Origin: Niastella koreensis GR20-10
GTDB lineage: Bacteria > Bacteroidota > Bacteroidia > Chitinophagales > Chitinophagaceae
NCBI RefSeq assembly: GCF_000246855.1
Contig: NC_016609.1
Span: forward strand, 4,848,744-4,912,743
Direction of reading: 5' to 3'
Length of the DNA stretch: 64,000 nt
The notes under the pieces were generated by a model. The model ran no database searches and had not been told where the DNA came from. It worked only from the letters and a program-made list of their open reading frames with translations. Shown here in pieces: positions 9,084 to 18,729 of this stretch. The position numbers and the translations under genes were made by a program. The number at the start of each line of letters is the position of its first letter. The first letter of the stretch is position 1.

Positions 9084-9210
9084 AGCCCTGAAAGGCTTAT
9101 TAACCAAGACTTTCAGGGCTTCTTTGTTTGTCGGGACAACTGGACAGATATCTAACCTGTTAATACAGGATTTAAAGGTTTTGGGAGAGTTTGTAAGCCT
9201 TAATGGAGGA
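9084..9210 (+). repeat. Recombinase-tail repeat R2
   Basis: An 11-bp perfect stem (9084-9094 with 9110-9120, 15-nt loop) is followed by a tail from 9130 (GTCGGGACAACTGGACAGAT). The tail encodes GQISNLLIQDLKVLGE. It belongs with R3 to a sub-type that shares TAACCTGTTAATACAGGAT and continues similar to about 9210. The sequence before the hairpin (ATGAAAAAAGCCCTGAAA) is shared with R7 and R9. Confidence 0.8.
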
Positions 9211-9521
9211 TTGATGAGAATCGGATTGACTGTTTAATTTTGGATGACAAAATTGCAAACTAAATCAAGTGGATTGGAAGCAGATCGATTCACATTATCT
9301 TAATCATTTAAATTACTCTTTTGCAATTTGTATTGGAGTTGAACGCAATAGCCGGCGAAACCCCTCCTGCCAAAAAAAGCGTATAATAGCGAAAGACTAA
9401 TATTTCGCCGAACGAAATTTTGAGTTCTGTCGGGCATTTTAATTTAATATAGTTGTAACCAACTAGGTAAATATAGCGTCAAAGCCTAAATATTAAACAA
9501 CAGAATAATTTAAAAGACACA
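9211..9521. other. Intergenic, no gene seen
   Basis: AT-rich leader of the serine hydrolase gene. No start-to-stop frame with coding character and no clear hairpin was found on either strand. Confidence 0.4.
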
Positions 9522-10850
9522 ATGATGAAACGATTTCTTATCTCACTGCTTTCCCTTTTGTCTTTGGGTTTAACATCCTATACTCAATCAATTAGCCGTC
9601 TAAAGCTGGATAACCTGTTCAATACCCTTTCTGAAAATAATTTAGCAATGGCCAGCATTGCCATTTCAAAAAATGGGGTACTGGTATATCAAAAAGCAAT
9701 AGGCTGCTCATTTATTGAAGGGAATAATAAAGTACCGGCCAATATAAATACGGAATATCGAATCGGCTCCATATCAAAAATGTTTACTGCGACAATTATC
9801 TTTCAATTGATTGAAGAAAAAAAACTTTTTATCAATGATACTTTATACCAATATTTTCCTTCCCTGCCCAATGCCGGGGTTATTACCATAAGTGAACTGC
9901 TTAACCACAGAAGTGGCCTGCCCAGTTTTACCAATGCTACGAACTATCCCGACTGGATGGATAAACCCAAAAACCACAACGATCTGCTGGCGCTTATATC
10001 CGGTAGAAAAGCGGATTTTGAGCCAAATTCCAAAGCTGACTATAATAACTCCAATTATCTTTTATTAAGTTATATTATTGAAAAGGTGTGCAAAAAAAAT
10101 TATAAAGAAGTTCTAAACGAAAGAATCATTTCCAAACTGAATTTAACAAGAAATTATTATGGAAATGGTATCGACAGCAATAAAAACGAATGCGCGTCTT
10201 ACAAATATTTCGATAATAAATGGGTAAAAGATAAAGCGGCAAATTTGAACAATTTTAGTGGTGCCGGGGCAATTGTTTCTACCCCTTCAGACATGACTAA
10301 ATTTATTGAAGCCTTATTTTCTTATAAACTTGTTAGTAAGGCGAGTCTTGATAAAATGAAGACCTTAGTAGATGGCTATGGAATGGGCATGTTCCCTTAT
10401 TCATTTCAGTCTAAGAAGGGGTATGGTCACAATGGTAAAACAGAAGGGTTTGCTTCTTCACTTTCTTACTATCCAGAAGATAAGCTGGCTATTGCTTATT
10501 GCACAAACGGGGAAGTATATCCAAAGGCCGATATTTTGAATGGTGTTTTAGGTATATGTTTCAACACAGCTTATACGATTCCTGTTTTTAAACCCCTTGT
10601 AATAAACAACCAGGAGCTTGATAAATATATCGGAACATATTTATCTTCCCAACCATCTATAAAAGTGCTTTGTACGAAAAATGAGGTTAATTTATTGCTT
10701 GAAACAAGTGGTCATACGTTTGTTCTCGATGCCATAGAGAATAATAAATTTATGAACGCCCGATACGGCTATTTCTTTGAATTCAATCAAGCCAATAAAC
10801 AGTTGCTTATAAAAGAAGGCGATGATGTTTATTACCTGAATAAGCAATAA
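9522..10850 (+). CDS. Exported serine hydrolase (beta-lactamase / PBP4* family), 442 aa
   Basis: Penicillin-binding-protein fold enzyme. A signal peptide (1-21) precedes the catalytic motifs: Ser83-I-S-Lys86 (nucleophile and base), Tyr174-N-Asn176 and His303-N-G305. The last 100 residues, after residue 360, form a small beta-rich domain often found in the AmpC-like esterase/peptidase group. It probably cleaves D-amino-acid peptides or esters in the periplasm; true beta-lactamase activity is not implied. It is the first gene of the block between R2 and R3. Confidence 0.88.
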   Translation: MMKRFLISLLSLLSLGLTSYTQSISRLKLDNLFNTLSENNLAMASIAISKNGVLVYQKAIGCSFIEGNNKVPANINTEYRIGSISKMFTATIIFQLIEEKKLFINDTLYQYFPSLPNAGVITISELLNHRSGLPSFTNATNYPDWMDKPKNHNDLLALISGRKADFEPNSKADYNNSNYLLLSYIIEKVCKKNYKEVLNERIISKLNLTRNYYGNGIDSNKNECASYKYFDNKWVKDKAANLNNFSGAGAIVSTPSDMTKFIEALFSYKLVSKASLDKMKTLVDGYGMGMFPYSFQSKKGYGHNGKTEGFASSLSYYPEDKLAIAYCTNGEVYPKADILNGVLGICFNTAYTIPVFKPLVINNQELDKYIGTYLSSQPSIKVLCTKNEVNLLLETSGHTFVLDAIENNKFMNARYGYFFEFNQANKQLLIKEGDDVYYLNKQ

Positions 10851-11110
10851 TAGTTGCATTTATCACACACCTCTTTAAGGCTGATCTTGACAAGAATGTC
10901 GGGTTCTTTTCCATATTTCTACTGAAGAACCGCTGGTGTACTACTTTTCCTTTGGTCATTCTGCCTTTATAGCGCCAACTGATGGCACTCCAAACATAAG
11001 GATTAAACATTTTGGTAAAGGGCATACCGGCGAATGACGTTTATAATTTGTGAACAACCTTTCGTCCCACGCTGCTTTATCACTATCTTGCTCCAAATCC
11101 CTTAAAAACG

Positions 11111-11680
11111 ATGAAACTCAACTTGCTCCTACTACCTTTCCTCCTTGGCAATTTGGTCCTTGCCGCAGATGCTCAAACCGCCCTTCCATCCCTTCATACT
11201 TTGAAAAGCGGTGACATTGCGTCAATCAGCTCGAATTTTGAAAAGCATGTTTTGACGGTTACCCTTACGAATGGAACTGTTTATGCGTACAATCACGAGG
11301 ATTGGGATATGGAAGAAGATTACCCATTAAGCCCAAAGCTGCAGGACGCAATCAATTCGGTGAAGATCACCTTTACACGCGTCGAGGTTCCTCCGCAATT
11401 CCCGGGCGGCGATAGCGCTTGGGAGGACTATATGCGGGAATTTTGTGCCCGTCACAAAGACGATCTGCCGAAGAAAGAGCCTGTCGAGGTCCGCCTTACA
11501 TTTATCGTTCACTTGAAAGGTGAGTTGAGGAACTTCCAGGTAGTGTCCAATACCGGCAAATCAAAAATGGCCGATCTGGCTATTCAGGCCTTAAAAGAAG
11601 GACCGTCATGGATTTGCGCTACACAAAATCACTACAAGGTGGTAAGCTACAGAGCACAACTCGTAAGACTAACTCGCTGA
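11111..11680 (+). CDS. Secreted protein with TonB-like C-terminal domain, 189 aa
   Basis: A signal peptide (about 1-21, ending ADAQ) is followed by a short region of unknown fold. A TonB C-terminal-like domain covers about 95-189, seen from the entry motif PPQFPGGDSAWEDYM and the strand-helix-strand pattern VRLTFIVHLKGELRNFQV. No membrane anchor other than the signal peptide is present, so it is not a normal TonB; such proteins are frequent and uncharacterised in Bacteroidota. It stands alone on the strand; no ExbB/ExbD or receptor is adjacent. Confidence 0.8.
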   Translation: MKLNLLLLPFLLGNLVLAADAQTALPSLHTLKSGDIASISSNFEKHVLTVTLTNGTVYAYNHEDWDMEEDYPLSPKLQDAINSVKITFTRVEVPPQFPGGDSAWEDYMREFCARHKDDLPKKEPVEVRLTFIVHLKGELRNFQVVSNTGKSKMADLAIQALKEGPSWICATQNHYKVVSYRAQLVRLTR

Positions 11681-11861
11681 TCGCAATGTTTCCTGCATAG
11701 GTGCAACCACCCATATCACAAATTTCCGGATCGCACTTACGGGTTTTAGTTTATGGTTTTTATCTATAACAGTAGCAAATGGATAAACCTCACCAGTATC
11801 ATTTAAATAACATTTTGCTTGAAGTAAAACATCATTTATCAATTATTGAGCGACCCCATAA

Positions 11862-12059
11862 TATTATTTACTGCTGTCTGAATGCGCAAACTATGATTCG
11901 ATTTTTGCCACGATCGATCCCATGAACATTAACGCCTATGCTGTACAAGGTCATTATCCTGATTCCAACATACTACCAACTTCTGAAGAAGCTCAAGGCT
12001 ATTATCAATTAGCCCTCCGGATCAAAAAGGTTGTCGTCGAAAGAATTATCTTCTCCTAG
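11862..12059 (+). pseudogene. HEPN-domain protein, C-terminal remnant
   Basis: A 65-codon frame without a usable start encodes CANYDSIFATIDPMNINAYA, then HYPDS, then LPTSEEAQGYYQLALRIKKV. The pattern (two helices, N-A-Y-A-V-x-x-x-Y-P-D, then S-E-E-A and a last amphipathic helix) is that of the second half of a HEPN domain. Such proteins pair with MNT nucleotidyltransferases as toxin-antitoxin or defence modules. The first half is missing; an upstream stop at 11859-11861 closes the frame. It sits just before repeat R3. The identification is from pattern memory and is fairly sure. Confidence 0.6.
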
Positions 12060-12242
12060 ATTTCTGGTTATCCTAAGAGCAACGTTTGATAAAATGGCTT
12101 AAATCGACGATAATTTATCTGTACACCTCCTGTATGCTTAAGTTAGCAGAAATCTAAATGGATTCGAACCTGATCTAAATTATTAACGATAAACGCAATA
12201 ATGCTTTTTCTAAGAACGGATTCAATATTATCGAAATTAAAA

Positions 12243-12361
12243 AACCCTTCAAATCCAACGATTTGAAGGGTTCATTATTGAGGTCGGGTCAAATGGACAA
12301 ATTTCTAACCTGTTAATACAGGATATAAAAGAATTAGGAGATTGTATGCCTTAATATAGGA
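12243..12361 (+). repeat. Recombinase-tail repeat R3
   Basis: A 12-bp perfect stem (12243-12254 with 12261-12272, 6-nt loop) is followed by a tail from 12283 (GTCGGGTCAAATGGACAAAT). The tail encodes GQISNLLIQDIKELGD. It is closest to R2 in the tail but has a different stem. Confidence 0.8.
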
Positions 12362-12734
12362 CCTTATAAAAATATGTGACCATCAAGTCATAAATGACAA
12401 AATGGCAAAACCCATTAGCCGCTAAAGTCAACATATGCCCTGAAACGGGAGTAATCAAACAGTTAAATAAAAAAGTGAAAAGACCTGTTTTTATTACTCA
12501 AATATTAGCAATTACGGTAACTAAGGTTCGATTGTCCAGCAATTCGACCTGCAATAACCGTTATCAAGAGCTGGTTAGAAGAGATCTTTAATATACAGGA
12601 ATAGTAATATTTTTAGGCTAACCTCTACTTATAATAAGTTGCCGCAATAAATAATGACCTTTCAGGGTGAATATTCCCTGTACATTAATTAAAAAACGGG
12701 ACATCATGCAAATTTATTTCAAATAAAGTAACAT
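12362..12734. other. Intergenic, no convincing gene
   Basis: A 65-codon open frame (12394-12591) has no family resemblance and an unlikely composition. The rest is AT-rich leader of the VWA-like gene. Confidence 0.4.
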
Positions 12735-14111
12735 ATGAGATTAATGCCCCTTGTTACCCTGATTATTTTTATTTCCTTAAAGGGTTATTGTCAAAATAGC
12801 ATTACATCGTCAGTAACCGCTAAAGAGATTTTCAGGCCATATTACGAATTAACCGAAGCAGGCGGTAAAGTCCTTTACCTTCCGATGGATTATGGCAGGT
12901 CGGACTTTTCAAACAATCAGAAAGAAGCGATTAAGCGTCTGGAAAATGCTGTAATTGTACGTATTGATCTGGTGTATTCTGATTATCCTGCCAGGACAGA
13001 TTTTTCGCTTTTAACAAAAAAAAGACTGGAATCTTTACAAAGAATAATACCGAAGGTTTTTTTGGATAAATCAATTGAGTTCAGGAAAATCAGACAAACC
13101 ATAGGAAAAACCCAAAATATTGCATCTGGTTTACAACACGGTTTTTTTATTTACTTCAGACCTTTGCCAACAAAGACATCAGGTAAAAAAGAAGCGCGGA
13201 AGCTAAAAGCTTTACTTGCTGATGGGGAGGCTGAAAAGGCTGGCGACACTAACAATGTCACATGGTGTTCACAGATTACTATTTGTGTAGATACAAATAA
13301 GGTTAATTTGCCGGTGCTACCAGAGGAATATACACGAACAATTACAAAGATATCCGTTAAGAAGGCAGTATCGCGTGAGCTAATTGAGAAAGAATCGGAA
13401 AAGGAATATCTACAGTTTGGAGACTCTGTTTTTTGTATTGAAGACAAACGGGAAGATGGATGTGACGAGGTTGGCTATTTAATTTATACTCCGGTTGATT
13501 CTACTGTTACAAAGGTATTTAAAAGACATAACTGGAAAAACTCGTTTATAGTAGTGGACGTTACAGGCAGTATGTATCCGTATACAGCACAACTGCTCAA
13601 ATGGTTACAACTTACACTTACTGACAATGTAAAAAGGTGGTTCTTGTTTTTCAATGATGGGGATAGTAAAGACGATAATAAAAAAGTTATTGGTAAAACA
13701 GGCGGCATTTATTCAGTTTTTACTAATAAATATGACGAAATTGAAAGGACCATTATTACAGCAATGGAAAACGGGAGTGGTGGCGACCTTCCTGAAAATA
13801 ATATAGAGGCCCTGATTGAAAGTGACAGAATTTGCAGTCACTGTGATTCAATAGTTATGATTGCTGATAATTGGGCGCCCGTCAAAGATATCTCATTTCT
13901 TGCAGGTTATCACAAACCAGTAAAAATTGTCTTGTGCGGTGTTTTTGATAAGATCAATAAAGACTACCTGAAACTGGCAAGAGAGACGAAGGGATCTATA
14001 CATTTAATTGAAGAAGACATATATTCACTTTCGTTGCTAAAAGAAGGGGAGACAATTAAAATCCATGGCGTAACTTACAAATTGATTGAAGGTAACTTTG
14101 TTGATATGTGA
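12735..14111 (+). CDS. Exported protein with VWA-like domain, 458 aa
   Basis: A signal peptide (about 1-19, MRLMPLVTLIIFISLKGYCQ) is followed by an N-terminal region of unknown fold (20-255) with a Lys-rich charged segment. A von Willebrand factor A-like domain covers about 270-440. Its first strand and MIDAS loop read FIVVDVTGSMYPY, that is D-x-T-G-S instead of the usual D-x-S-x-S; NGSGGDLPEN supplies the later metal-ligand region. It would act outside the inner membrane as a metal-dependent binding protein; the partner is unknown. It is the only gene between R3 and R4, which makes it a one-gene block. Confidence 0.7.
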   Translation: MRLMPLVTLIIFISLKGYCQNSITSSVTAKEIFRPYYELTEAGGKVLYLPMDYGRSDFSNNQKEAIKRLENAVIVRIDLVYSDYPARTDFSLLTKKRLESLQRIIPKVFLDKSIEFRKIRQTIGKTQNIASGLQHGFFIYFRPLPTKTSGKKEARKLKALLADGEAEKAGDTNNVTWCSQITICVDTNKVNLPVLPEEYTRTITKISVKKAVSRELIEKESEKEYLQFGDSVFCIEDKREDGCDEVGYLIYTPVDSTVTKVFKRHNWKNSFIVVDVTGSMYPYTAQLLKWLQLTLTDNVKRWFLFFNDGDSKDDNKKVIGKTGGIYSVFTNKYDEIERTIITAMENGSGGDLPENNIEALIESDRICSHCDSIVMIADNWAPVKDISFLAGYHKPVKIVLCGVFDKINKDYLKLARETKGSIHLIEEDIYSLSLLKEGETIKIHGVTYKLIEGNFVDM

Positions 14112-14153
14112 TATAACGCCGGAGTCTCTTTAACAAGATCACTTCGAACCAAA

Positions 14154-14281
14154 AAGGCCCTTCAAATCCAATGACTTGAAGGGCCTTGTAAATTTTAGTC
14201 GGGTGGACTGGACAAATTTCGAACCAGTTTTTAGCTAGTTTGATGGATATTCAGCGACTTAAGAGTGCTAAAATGATTTAA
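14154..14281 (+). repeat. Recombinase-tail repeat R4
   Basis: A 12-bp perfect stem (14154-14165 with 14176-14187) is followed by a tail from 14198 (GTCGGGTGGACTGGACAAAT). The tail encodes GQISNQFLASLMDIQRLK. The stem resembles R3 (CCTTCAAATCCAA) but has been extended by GGC/GCC. Confidence 0.8.
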
Positions 14282-14431
14282 TATTATTGCTGTGTTCTAA
14301 GGGAGAAATACTACCTATCTGCATGGCTAGTGTATATAACCCGTGAATATCATTACTTCGTCACTTGCAAAAAATAAGTAACTTTTGGCGCCCCACATTT
14401 ATTTAAATTGACCATCACTTCAAAAGATTAT

Positions 14432-16594
14432 ATGGAGCTTTTTAGACCCGATTCACCGATTAGTTCGAAAGCAGCTGATAGATTTCAGCGCTACAATTTT
14501 GCCCACCGAATTGCACAAGTTGTATCGTCCGGAAAATATTCGACTTCCTTGGTGGTTGGCATTTATGGAAAATGGGGGGAAGGAAAAACTTCTGTAATGA
14601 ATTGTATTCAGCAAGAAATTGGAGACAAAGCTGTTGTTATCAATTTCAATCCCTGGCTATATAATGAAGAGAAACAACTGATAAAGTCCTTTTTTAGTAG
14701 TATTGCCACTGCATTAGGTCAAAAGCTCGTAAACAAACAAGAACGGGCACTTGAATTTCTCGGTGACTATGCGGACAGCATTGGCTCACTTGTTAATTTG
14801 GCTGTACCCGGACTAGGTATATTATTTGGCGCCGGCAAAAAGGTGTCCGAAAAACTACGAAAAGATTCTGTGGAAGCATTGAAGAAGAAGGTTGATGACT
14901 TGATAATAGAGGCCAACAGCAACTTCGTTATTTTTATTGATGACATTGACCGTCTGGATATTCAGGAGGTGCAAGCAGTCTTTAAGCTTGTGAAACTGGT
15001 TGGCGATTTTCCAAGAACCGCTTATGTGTTATCTTTCGACGATGATATGGTCGCTGCTGCCTTGGCTCCGAAATATGCAGGAGAGCTTAAAATTTCAGGC
15101 TATAACTTTCTTGAGAAGATTATTCAAATGCCTTTACATCTGCCCAAGGCAAGTAATCAGGCATTACGTAAGTATGCTATTGACTTACTTAACGATACGC
15201 TCAGCTACCTGAAAATTGATCTTACCGATAAAGAAGGAAACGAATTTATTTCAAAGTTCGACAAAGGTTTTCTTCCTGCGCTCACAAACCCTAGGCTGGC
15301 AGTCCGATATGCCAACACGGTAGGCTTTTCCATTCCTTTATTACTGGGTGAGGTTAATATCATTGATTTGATGATTATAGAAGGTTTTAAAACATTTTAC
15401 CCAACACTTTATCATTTCATAAGGAATAATCCAGACTTTTTTATTCGAAATTTTTCCAATATAGGTAACAATTATAGCAGTATTACGATCAAAGAGAAAG
15501 ATTCTATTAAGGTAACCATTGATCAACAGCTTGAAATCTATCAACCATATAAAGAGAGACTACTAAATCTCCTGTTAGATTTGTTTCCACAACTGCAATC
15601 ATTATACAGGAATTACCATTATCAAACGGATTTATATCAAAAATGGCACCGGGAAAGGAGAGTTTGCTCTCCACAACATTTTGACCGTTATTTCTCTTAT
15701 GTTGTACAGAATGGTGATATATCTGATATACATTTCAAAAACCTTTTGGCTGATCTGGACAAAAATGATTTAGATAAATTACGTGCAAGATTTGAGAGCG
15801 AGTTGCCAACGTTAAACCCCGACAACTTTATTTTCAAACTTAAGAACTTCACTTCTACCTTTAATGAAGAGCAGTCTGCTATATTAGCTGTATTACTGGC
15901 TCTTTTTGGAGAAAATTTCCCTAAAACTCGCAGTGTTTTAAGCTTTTCTGGAAGAGATGAATTGGAATATATAATTCGTGAGTTATTAGAAAAATTGCCA
16001 AAAAAGCAAAGGGGGCAAATATCAAGCCTTGTTCTAAAACATGCCCAACCTCTTGAATTTGCAGTGGAGTTGTATAGAAACCTTAGTAACCCACAACACA
16101 GAATTGAAGATGGCCCATTTCTTGATTCAGAAGAGGTTGAACAATTATCTATCACAGTAATAAAAAGGATTCGGGAACAGCTACAGCAAAAAGACTTATT
16201 TGAAATACTACCGGATTATGCTTTGTGGATTGTATTCAATATGCATTATGAAAATGGCGGGGGACAAGAAATTAACATTTGGCTTTTAAAAAAACTAAAC
16301 GATTCCAGTAGTAATTCTCTCAAGATTATCAAAATATTCACACCGACAATTTATAGTACTCGTGTTTCTTACCCCTATAAAGGGAACTTCACCATAGAAT
16401 CATATGAGCAAATAGGACGCTTAATAGATTTGAAAATATTGTACGAAGCGACCGTAGCTGCATTTGGCCACAAGCAGTATACACCATTAGGTGACATGCG
16501 AGAAAGTGAATTAACTGACGATAACCTTTTAGGCTTATTCCAGAAAATGTGGCAGGAAGAAGAAAGCAGAAAGGCTGAAAATAGGGATTTATAG
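14432..16594 (+). CDS. KAP-family P-loop NTPase, 720 aa
   Basis: STAND-like NTPase of the KAP family. Walker A is G-K-W-G-E-G-K-T-S at 46-54 and Walker B FVIFIDDIDRL has D170/D171. The family-typical phrase INFNPWLYN follows the P loop. No membrane insertion is evident in the helical insert, unlike many KAP proteins; the C-terminal 350 residues are helical with no known domain. The start is set at the ATG at 14432 because the family usually opens with D-x-P-I; a TTG at 14408 would add eight residues. KAP NTPases are found in several phage-defence loci, and this one is alone between R4 and R5. A defence role is plausible but inferred. Confidence 0.82.
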   Translation: MELFRPDSPISSKAADRFQRYNFAHRIAQVVSSGKYSTSLVVGIYGKWGEGKTSVMNCIQQEIGDKAVVINFNPWLYNEEKQLIKSFFSSIATALGQKLVNKQERALEFLGDYADSIGSLVNLAVPGLGILFGAGKKVSEKLRKDSVEALKKKVDDLIIEANSNFVIFIDDIDRLDIQEVQAVFKLVKLVGDFPRTAYVLSFDDDMVAAALAPKYAGELKISGYNFLEKIIQMPLHLPKASNQALRKYAIDLLNDTLSYLKIDLTDKEGNEFISKFDKGFLPALTNPRLAVRYANTVGFSIPLLLGEVNIIDLMIIEGFKTFYPTLYHFIRNNPDFFIRNFSNIGNNYSSITIKEKDSIKVTIDQQLEIYQPYKERLLNLLLDLFPQLQSLYRNYHYQTDLYQKWHRERRVCSPQHFDRYFSYVVQNGDISDIHFKNLLADLDKNDLDKLRARFESELPTLNPDNFIFKLKNFTSTFNEEQSAILAVLLALFGENFPKTRSVLSFSGRDELEYIIRELLEKLPKKQRGQISSLVLKHAQPLEFAVELYRNLSNPQHRIEDGPFLDSEEVEQLSITVIKRIREQLQQKDLFEILPDYALWIVFNMHYENGGGQEINIWLLKKLNDSSSNSLKIIKIFTPTIYSTRVSYPYKGNFTIESYEQIGRLIDLKILYEATVAAFGHKQYTPLGDMRESELTDDNLLGLFQKMWQEEESRKAENRDL

Positions 16595-16688
16595 GATGCT
16601 TCAATAAAGGGTTGCCGGCCATTGAGAAATATCAGGTATAATCGAGAATAATTAATCGCATTCATCTACAATCGATCAAAATCGCAAA

Positions 16689-16763
16689 GTCGGGTGGACT
16701 GGACAATTGTCGAACTGGTTTTTGGAGGATTTAATGAAATTCAATCACTTAAATATTTTATAA
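16689..16763 (+). repeat. Recombinase-tail repeat R5 (no clear hairpin)
   Basis: Tail from 16689 (GTCGGGTGGACTGGACAATT) encoding GQLSNWFLEDLMKF. No strong hairpin was found in the 90 nt upstream, which makes this the exception in the family. Confidence 0.7.
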
Positions 16764-16791
16764 TTAAGAATAACTACATGCTCTTTATCTT

Positions 16792-17712
16792 TTACAAAGT
16801 GCTGCCTTGCTGAACAGTGGATGAATCATGGATGCAACTGAAGACTTCTTCCCGTAACCGGTCGACCGATGAAGAAAAATCTTTTTGGAAAGCATCGTAC
16901 AGTTGTTGCGGATATTCTTTGCTCACGCAAGAAACATATTCATGCGCCTGTACCAGAAACAACATGTCGAGTAATACCCGGATAACTGGATTTACGGTTA
17001 TGCGGTTGGTGCGATGCCTGAATAACATATAGGTGGGCGATAACGGGAAAATAAACTCTTTGGCATCCAGCGATTCATAACCAGGCGTTCGATATATAAT
17101 CGGATTGTCACTCATCAGTTTCGGCATCTGCTTAACTGCGGGAAATGGAATAATAGAAAAGACGGTCGTAAAGTGATTTTTTAAAAATTCACGGTGTGTA
17201 ATTTTAGGTAAGACGAGCTTAAAGTATTTATGAAAATCTCTGTCACACTTTATTTTTTCCAGCACTGCAAGTTCTTTATCGATAGAGGGCTGACCAGTCA
17301 GCGTTTCGATAGGCTTGAGGTCTAAGTCTTTCAAACTAGTTGCCTGCTGAATATACGCTTTCACCTTGTCCGTGTTAGCCGGGATACGCCAATACAGAAT
17401 TTTGACAAATACTTGGAGCAACACCCAATCATTTTCCACTAAAGTTGATAAACCAGTGGTGATAATTTTCTTCAGAACAGCGCCAACCTCACTGTCAATT
17501 TTACCAAATCTTTGTTCGATATCATCCGACTCTTCTTTGTAATATGTAGTGTTGCCATAATGCTCATAAAACTGCTGGCTGGGGTAAAACAGTCTTCCAT
17601 TTCCTCGAAACGTTTGCTTCTTTACATCGTATATGTAAAACTGATTATTTTCATTCGTGAATTGTTTCAGGTAAAATACCGGTATAAAATGATGTCTTTG
17701 GGTTTTGCTCAT
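16792..17712 (-). CDS. DUF4238 protein, 306 aa
   Basis: The start (MSKTQRHHFIPVFYLKQFT) is the signature of the DUF4238 family, whose N-terminal H-H-x-x-P motif suggests a metal-dependent (HNH-like) site, though no activity is established to my knowledge. The remaining helical region gives no further domain. The start is put at 17712, where the family motif begins; 17721 would add three residues. It is divergent from the PLD-like gene, with about 90 nt between them carrying both promoters. DUF4238 genes often appear in accessory islands, as here. Confidence 0.75.
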   Translation of the reverse strand: MSKTQRHHFIPVFYLKQFTNENNQFYIYDVKKQTFRGNGRLFYPSQQFYEHYGNTTYYKEESDDIEQRFGKIDSEVGAVLKKIITTGLSTLVENDWVLLQVFVKILYWRIPANTDKVKAYIQQATSLKDLDLKPIETLTGQPSIDKELAVLEKIKCDRDFHKYFKLVLPKITHREFLKNHFTTVFSIIPFPAVKQMPKLMSDNPIIYRTPGYESLDAKEFIFPLSPTYMLFRHRTNRITVNPVIRVLLDMLFLVQAHEYVSCVSKEYPQQLYDAFQKDFSSSVDRLREEVFSCIHDSSTVQQGSTL

Positions 17713-17805
17713 AAACGCCATATATTAGACAATAGTTATTGAATAAAAAACGTGAAAAACACCTATTATTATATCGTACCAAAATTGTAATCTCGAAAAA
17801 ACTAT

Positions 17806-18504
17806 ATGGCTAAATTTCTGGATACCACTGGCGTTTCTTACCATCTCCAACAGCTCATTAATAAGGCTAATGAAAAACTGGTAATAATAAGTCCTTACTT
17901 GAAAATTAACGAACGTATCAAACAATCTTTAGAAGATAAGAATAGAATGAAGATAGATATCCGGATTGTTTATGGTAAAAACGAATTACATCCAGACGAA
18001 AACAATTGGTTAAAATCGATGACCAGTATTCGTTCAAGTTTTTGTAAAGACCTGCATGCTAAGTGTTATTTGAACGAAAATGAAGCTATTCTTACATCCA
18101 TGAACCTGTATGAGTTTTCACAGGTGAACAATAATGAAATGGGTATTCACGTTGAGAAAGTTACAGATCCGGAATTATATAAAGACATTTATGAAGAAGC
18201 GCAAAGGCTGATTAGAATAAGTGATGAAATAGTGATCTCAGTGGAAAAAGCTCCACTTAAAGAAAAGATACCCGTTAGCGACAAAAAGATTGGCTTCTGC
18301 ATTAGAACAGGAATTGAAATTCCTTTCGATGTTAACAAACCAATGAGCTACGACGCTTTCAAATCATGGAGCAAATATAGCGATCCTGAATACCCTGAGA
18401 AATACTGCCATTTCTCAGGTGAGCCTTCAAATGGTGAGACAAGTGTAAGCCGACCAATTCTTAAGAAACACTGGAAAAAAGCTAAAGAGATGCATAATAT
18501 TTAA
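17806..18504 (+). CDS. Phospholipase D-like (HKD) protein, 232 aa
   Basis: A single PLD-like domain covers 1-150. The strand LVIISPYL is followed by the catalytic-type motif DLHAKCYLNENEAI with His84 and Lys86, and by TSMNL with Asn100. The acidic residue of HxKxxxxD is Glu91. A dimer would make a full active site, as in the nuclease branch of the family. Residues 175-232 form a small domain with GFCIRTGIEIPF and EKYCHFSGEP that may hold a metal through Cys residues. It is probably a DNA- or RNA-acting nuclease. It opens a same-strand run that leads to the ATPase/HNH pair. Confidence 0.78.
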   Translation: MAKFLDTTGVSYHLQQLINKANEKLVIISPYLKINERIKQSLEDKNRMKIDIRIVYGKNELHPDENNWLKSMTSIRSSFCKDLHAKCYLNENEAILTSMNLYEFSQVNNNEMGIHVEKVTDPELYKDIYEEAQRLIRISDEIVISVEKAPLKEKIPVSDKKIGFCIRTGIEIPFDVNKPMSYDAFKSWSKYSDPEYPEKYCHFSGEPSNGETSVSRPILKKHWKKAKEMHNI

Positions 18505-18729
18505 ACGCTCGTGCTGATGAAGATATTTCAATGCCCTGTGTAAGATTATCATCCAATGAACACATTTACCAAATGATAAAAATGTTTATCTTCTCCTTTA
18601 AAAAATCGAATCTTCTATCAAAGATTGCTACTGAATTCAGTCGAAAACGTTTTGATGCAAATGATACTTTAAGTCAAACCATCAAGACTATCACTCAAGG
18701 AAAAACATTAAATAACCAAGAATTATATA

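Noticed and set aside
10807-11025. Minus-strand 72-codon frame between the serine hydrolase and TonB-domain genes
   Set aside because: Some protein-like phrases, but it overlaps the end of the hydrolase gene antisense and matches no family I know.
12394-12591. 65-codon plus-strand open frame after R3
   Set aside because: Unlikely composition, no recognisable motif, and it lies in AT-rich leader sequence. Open by chance.
14198-14230. tRNA T-arm-like look of the repeat core (CTGGACAAATTTCGAACC)
   Set aside because: No acceptor, D or anticodon arm can be formed on either strand. A tRNA origin of the site is possible but cannot be shown.
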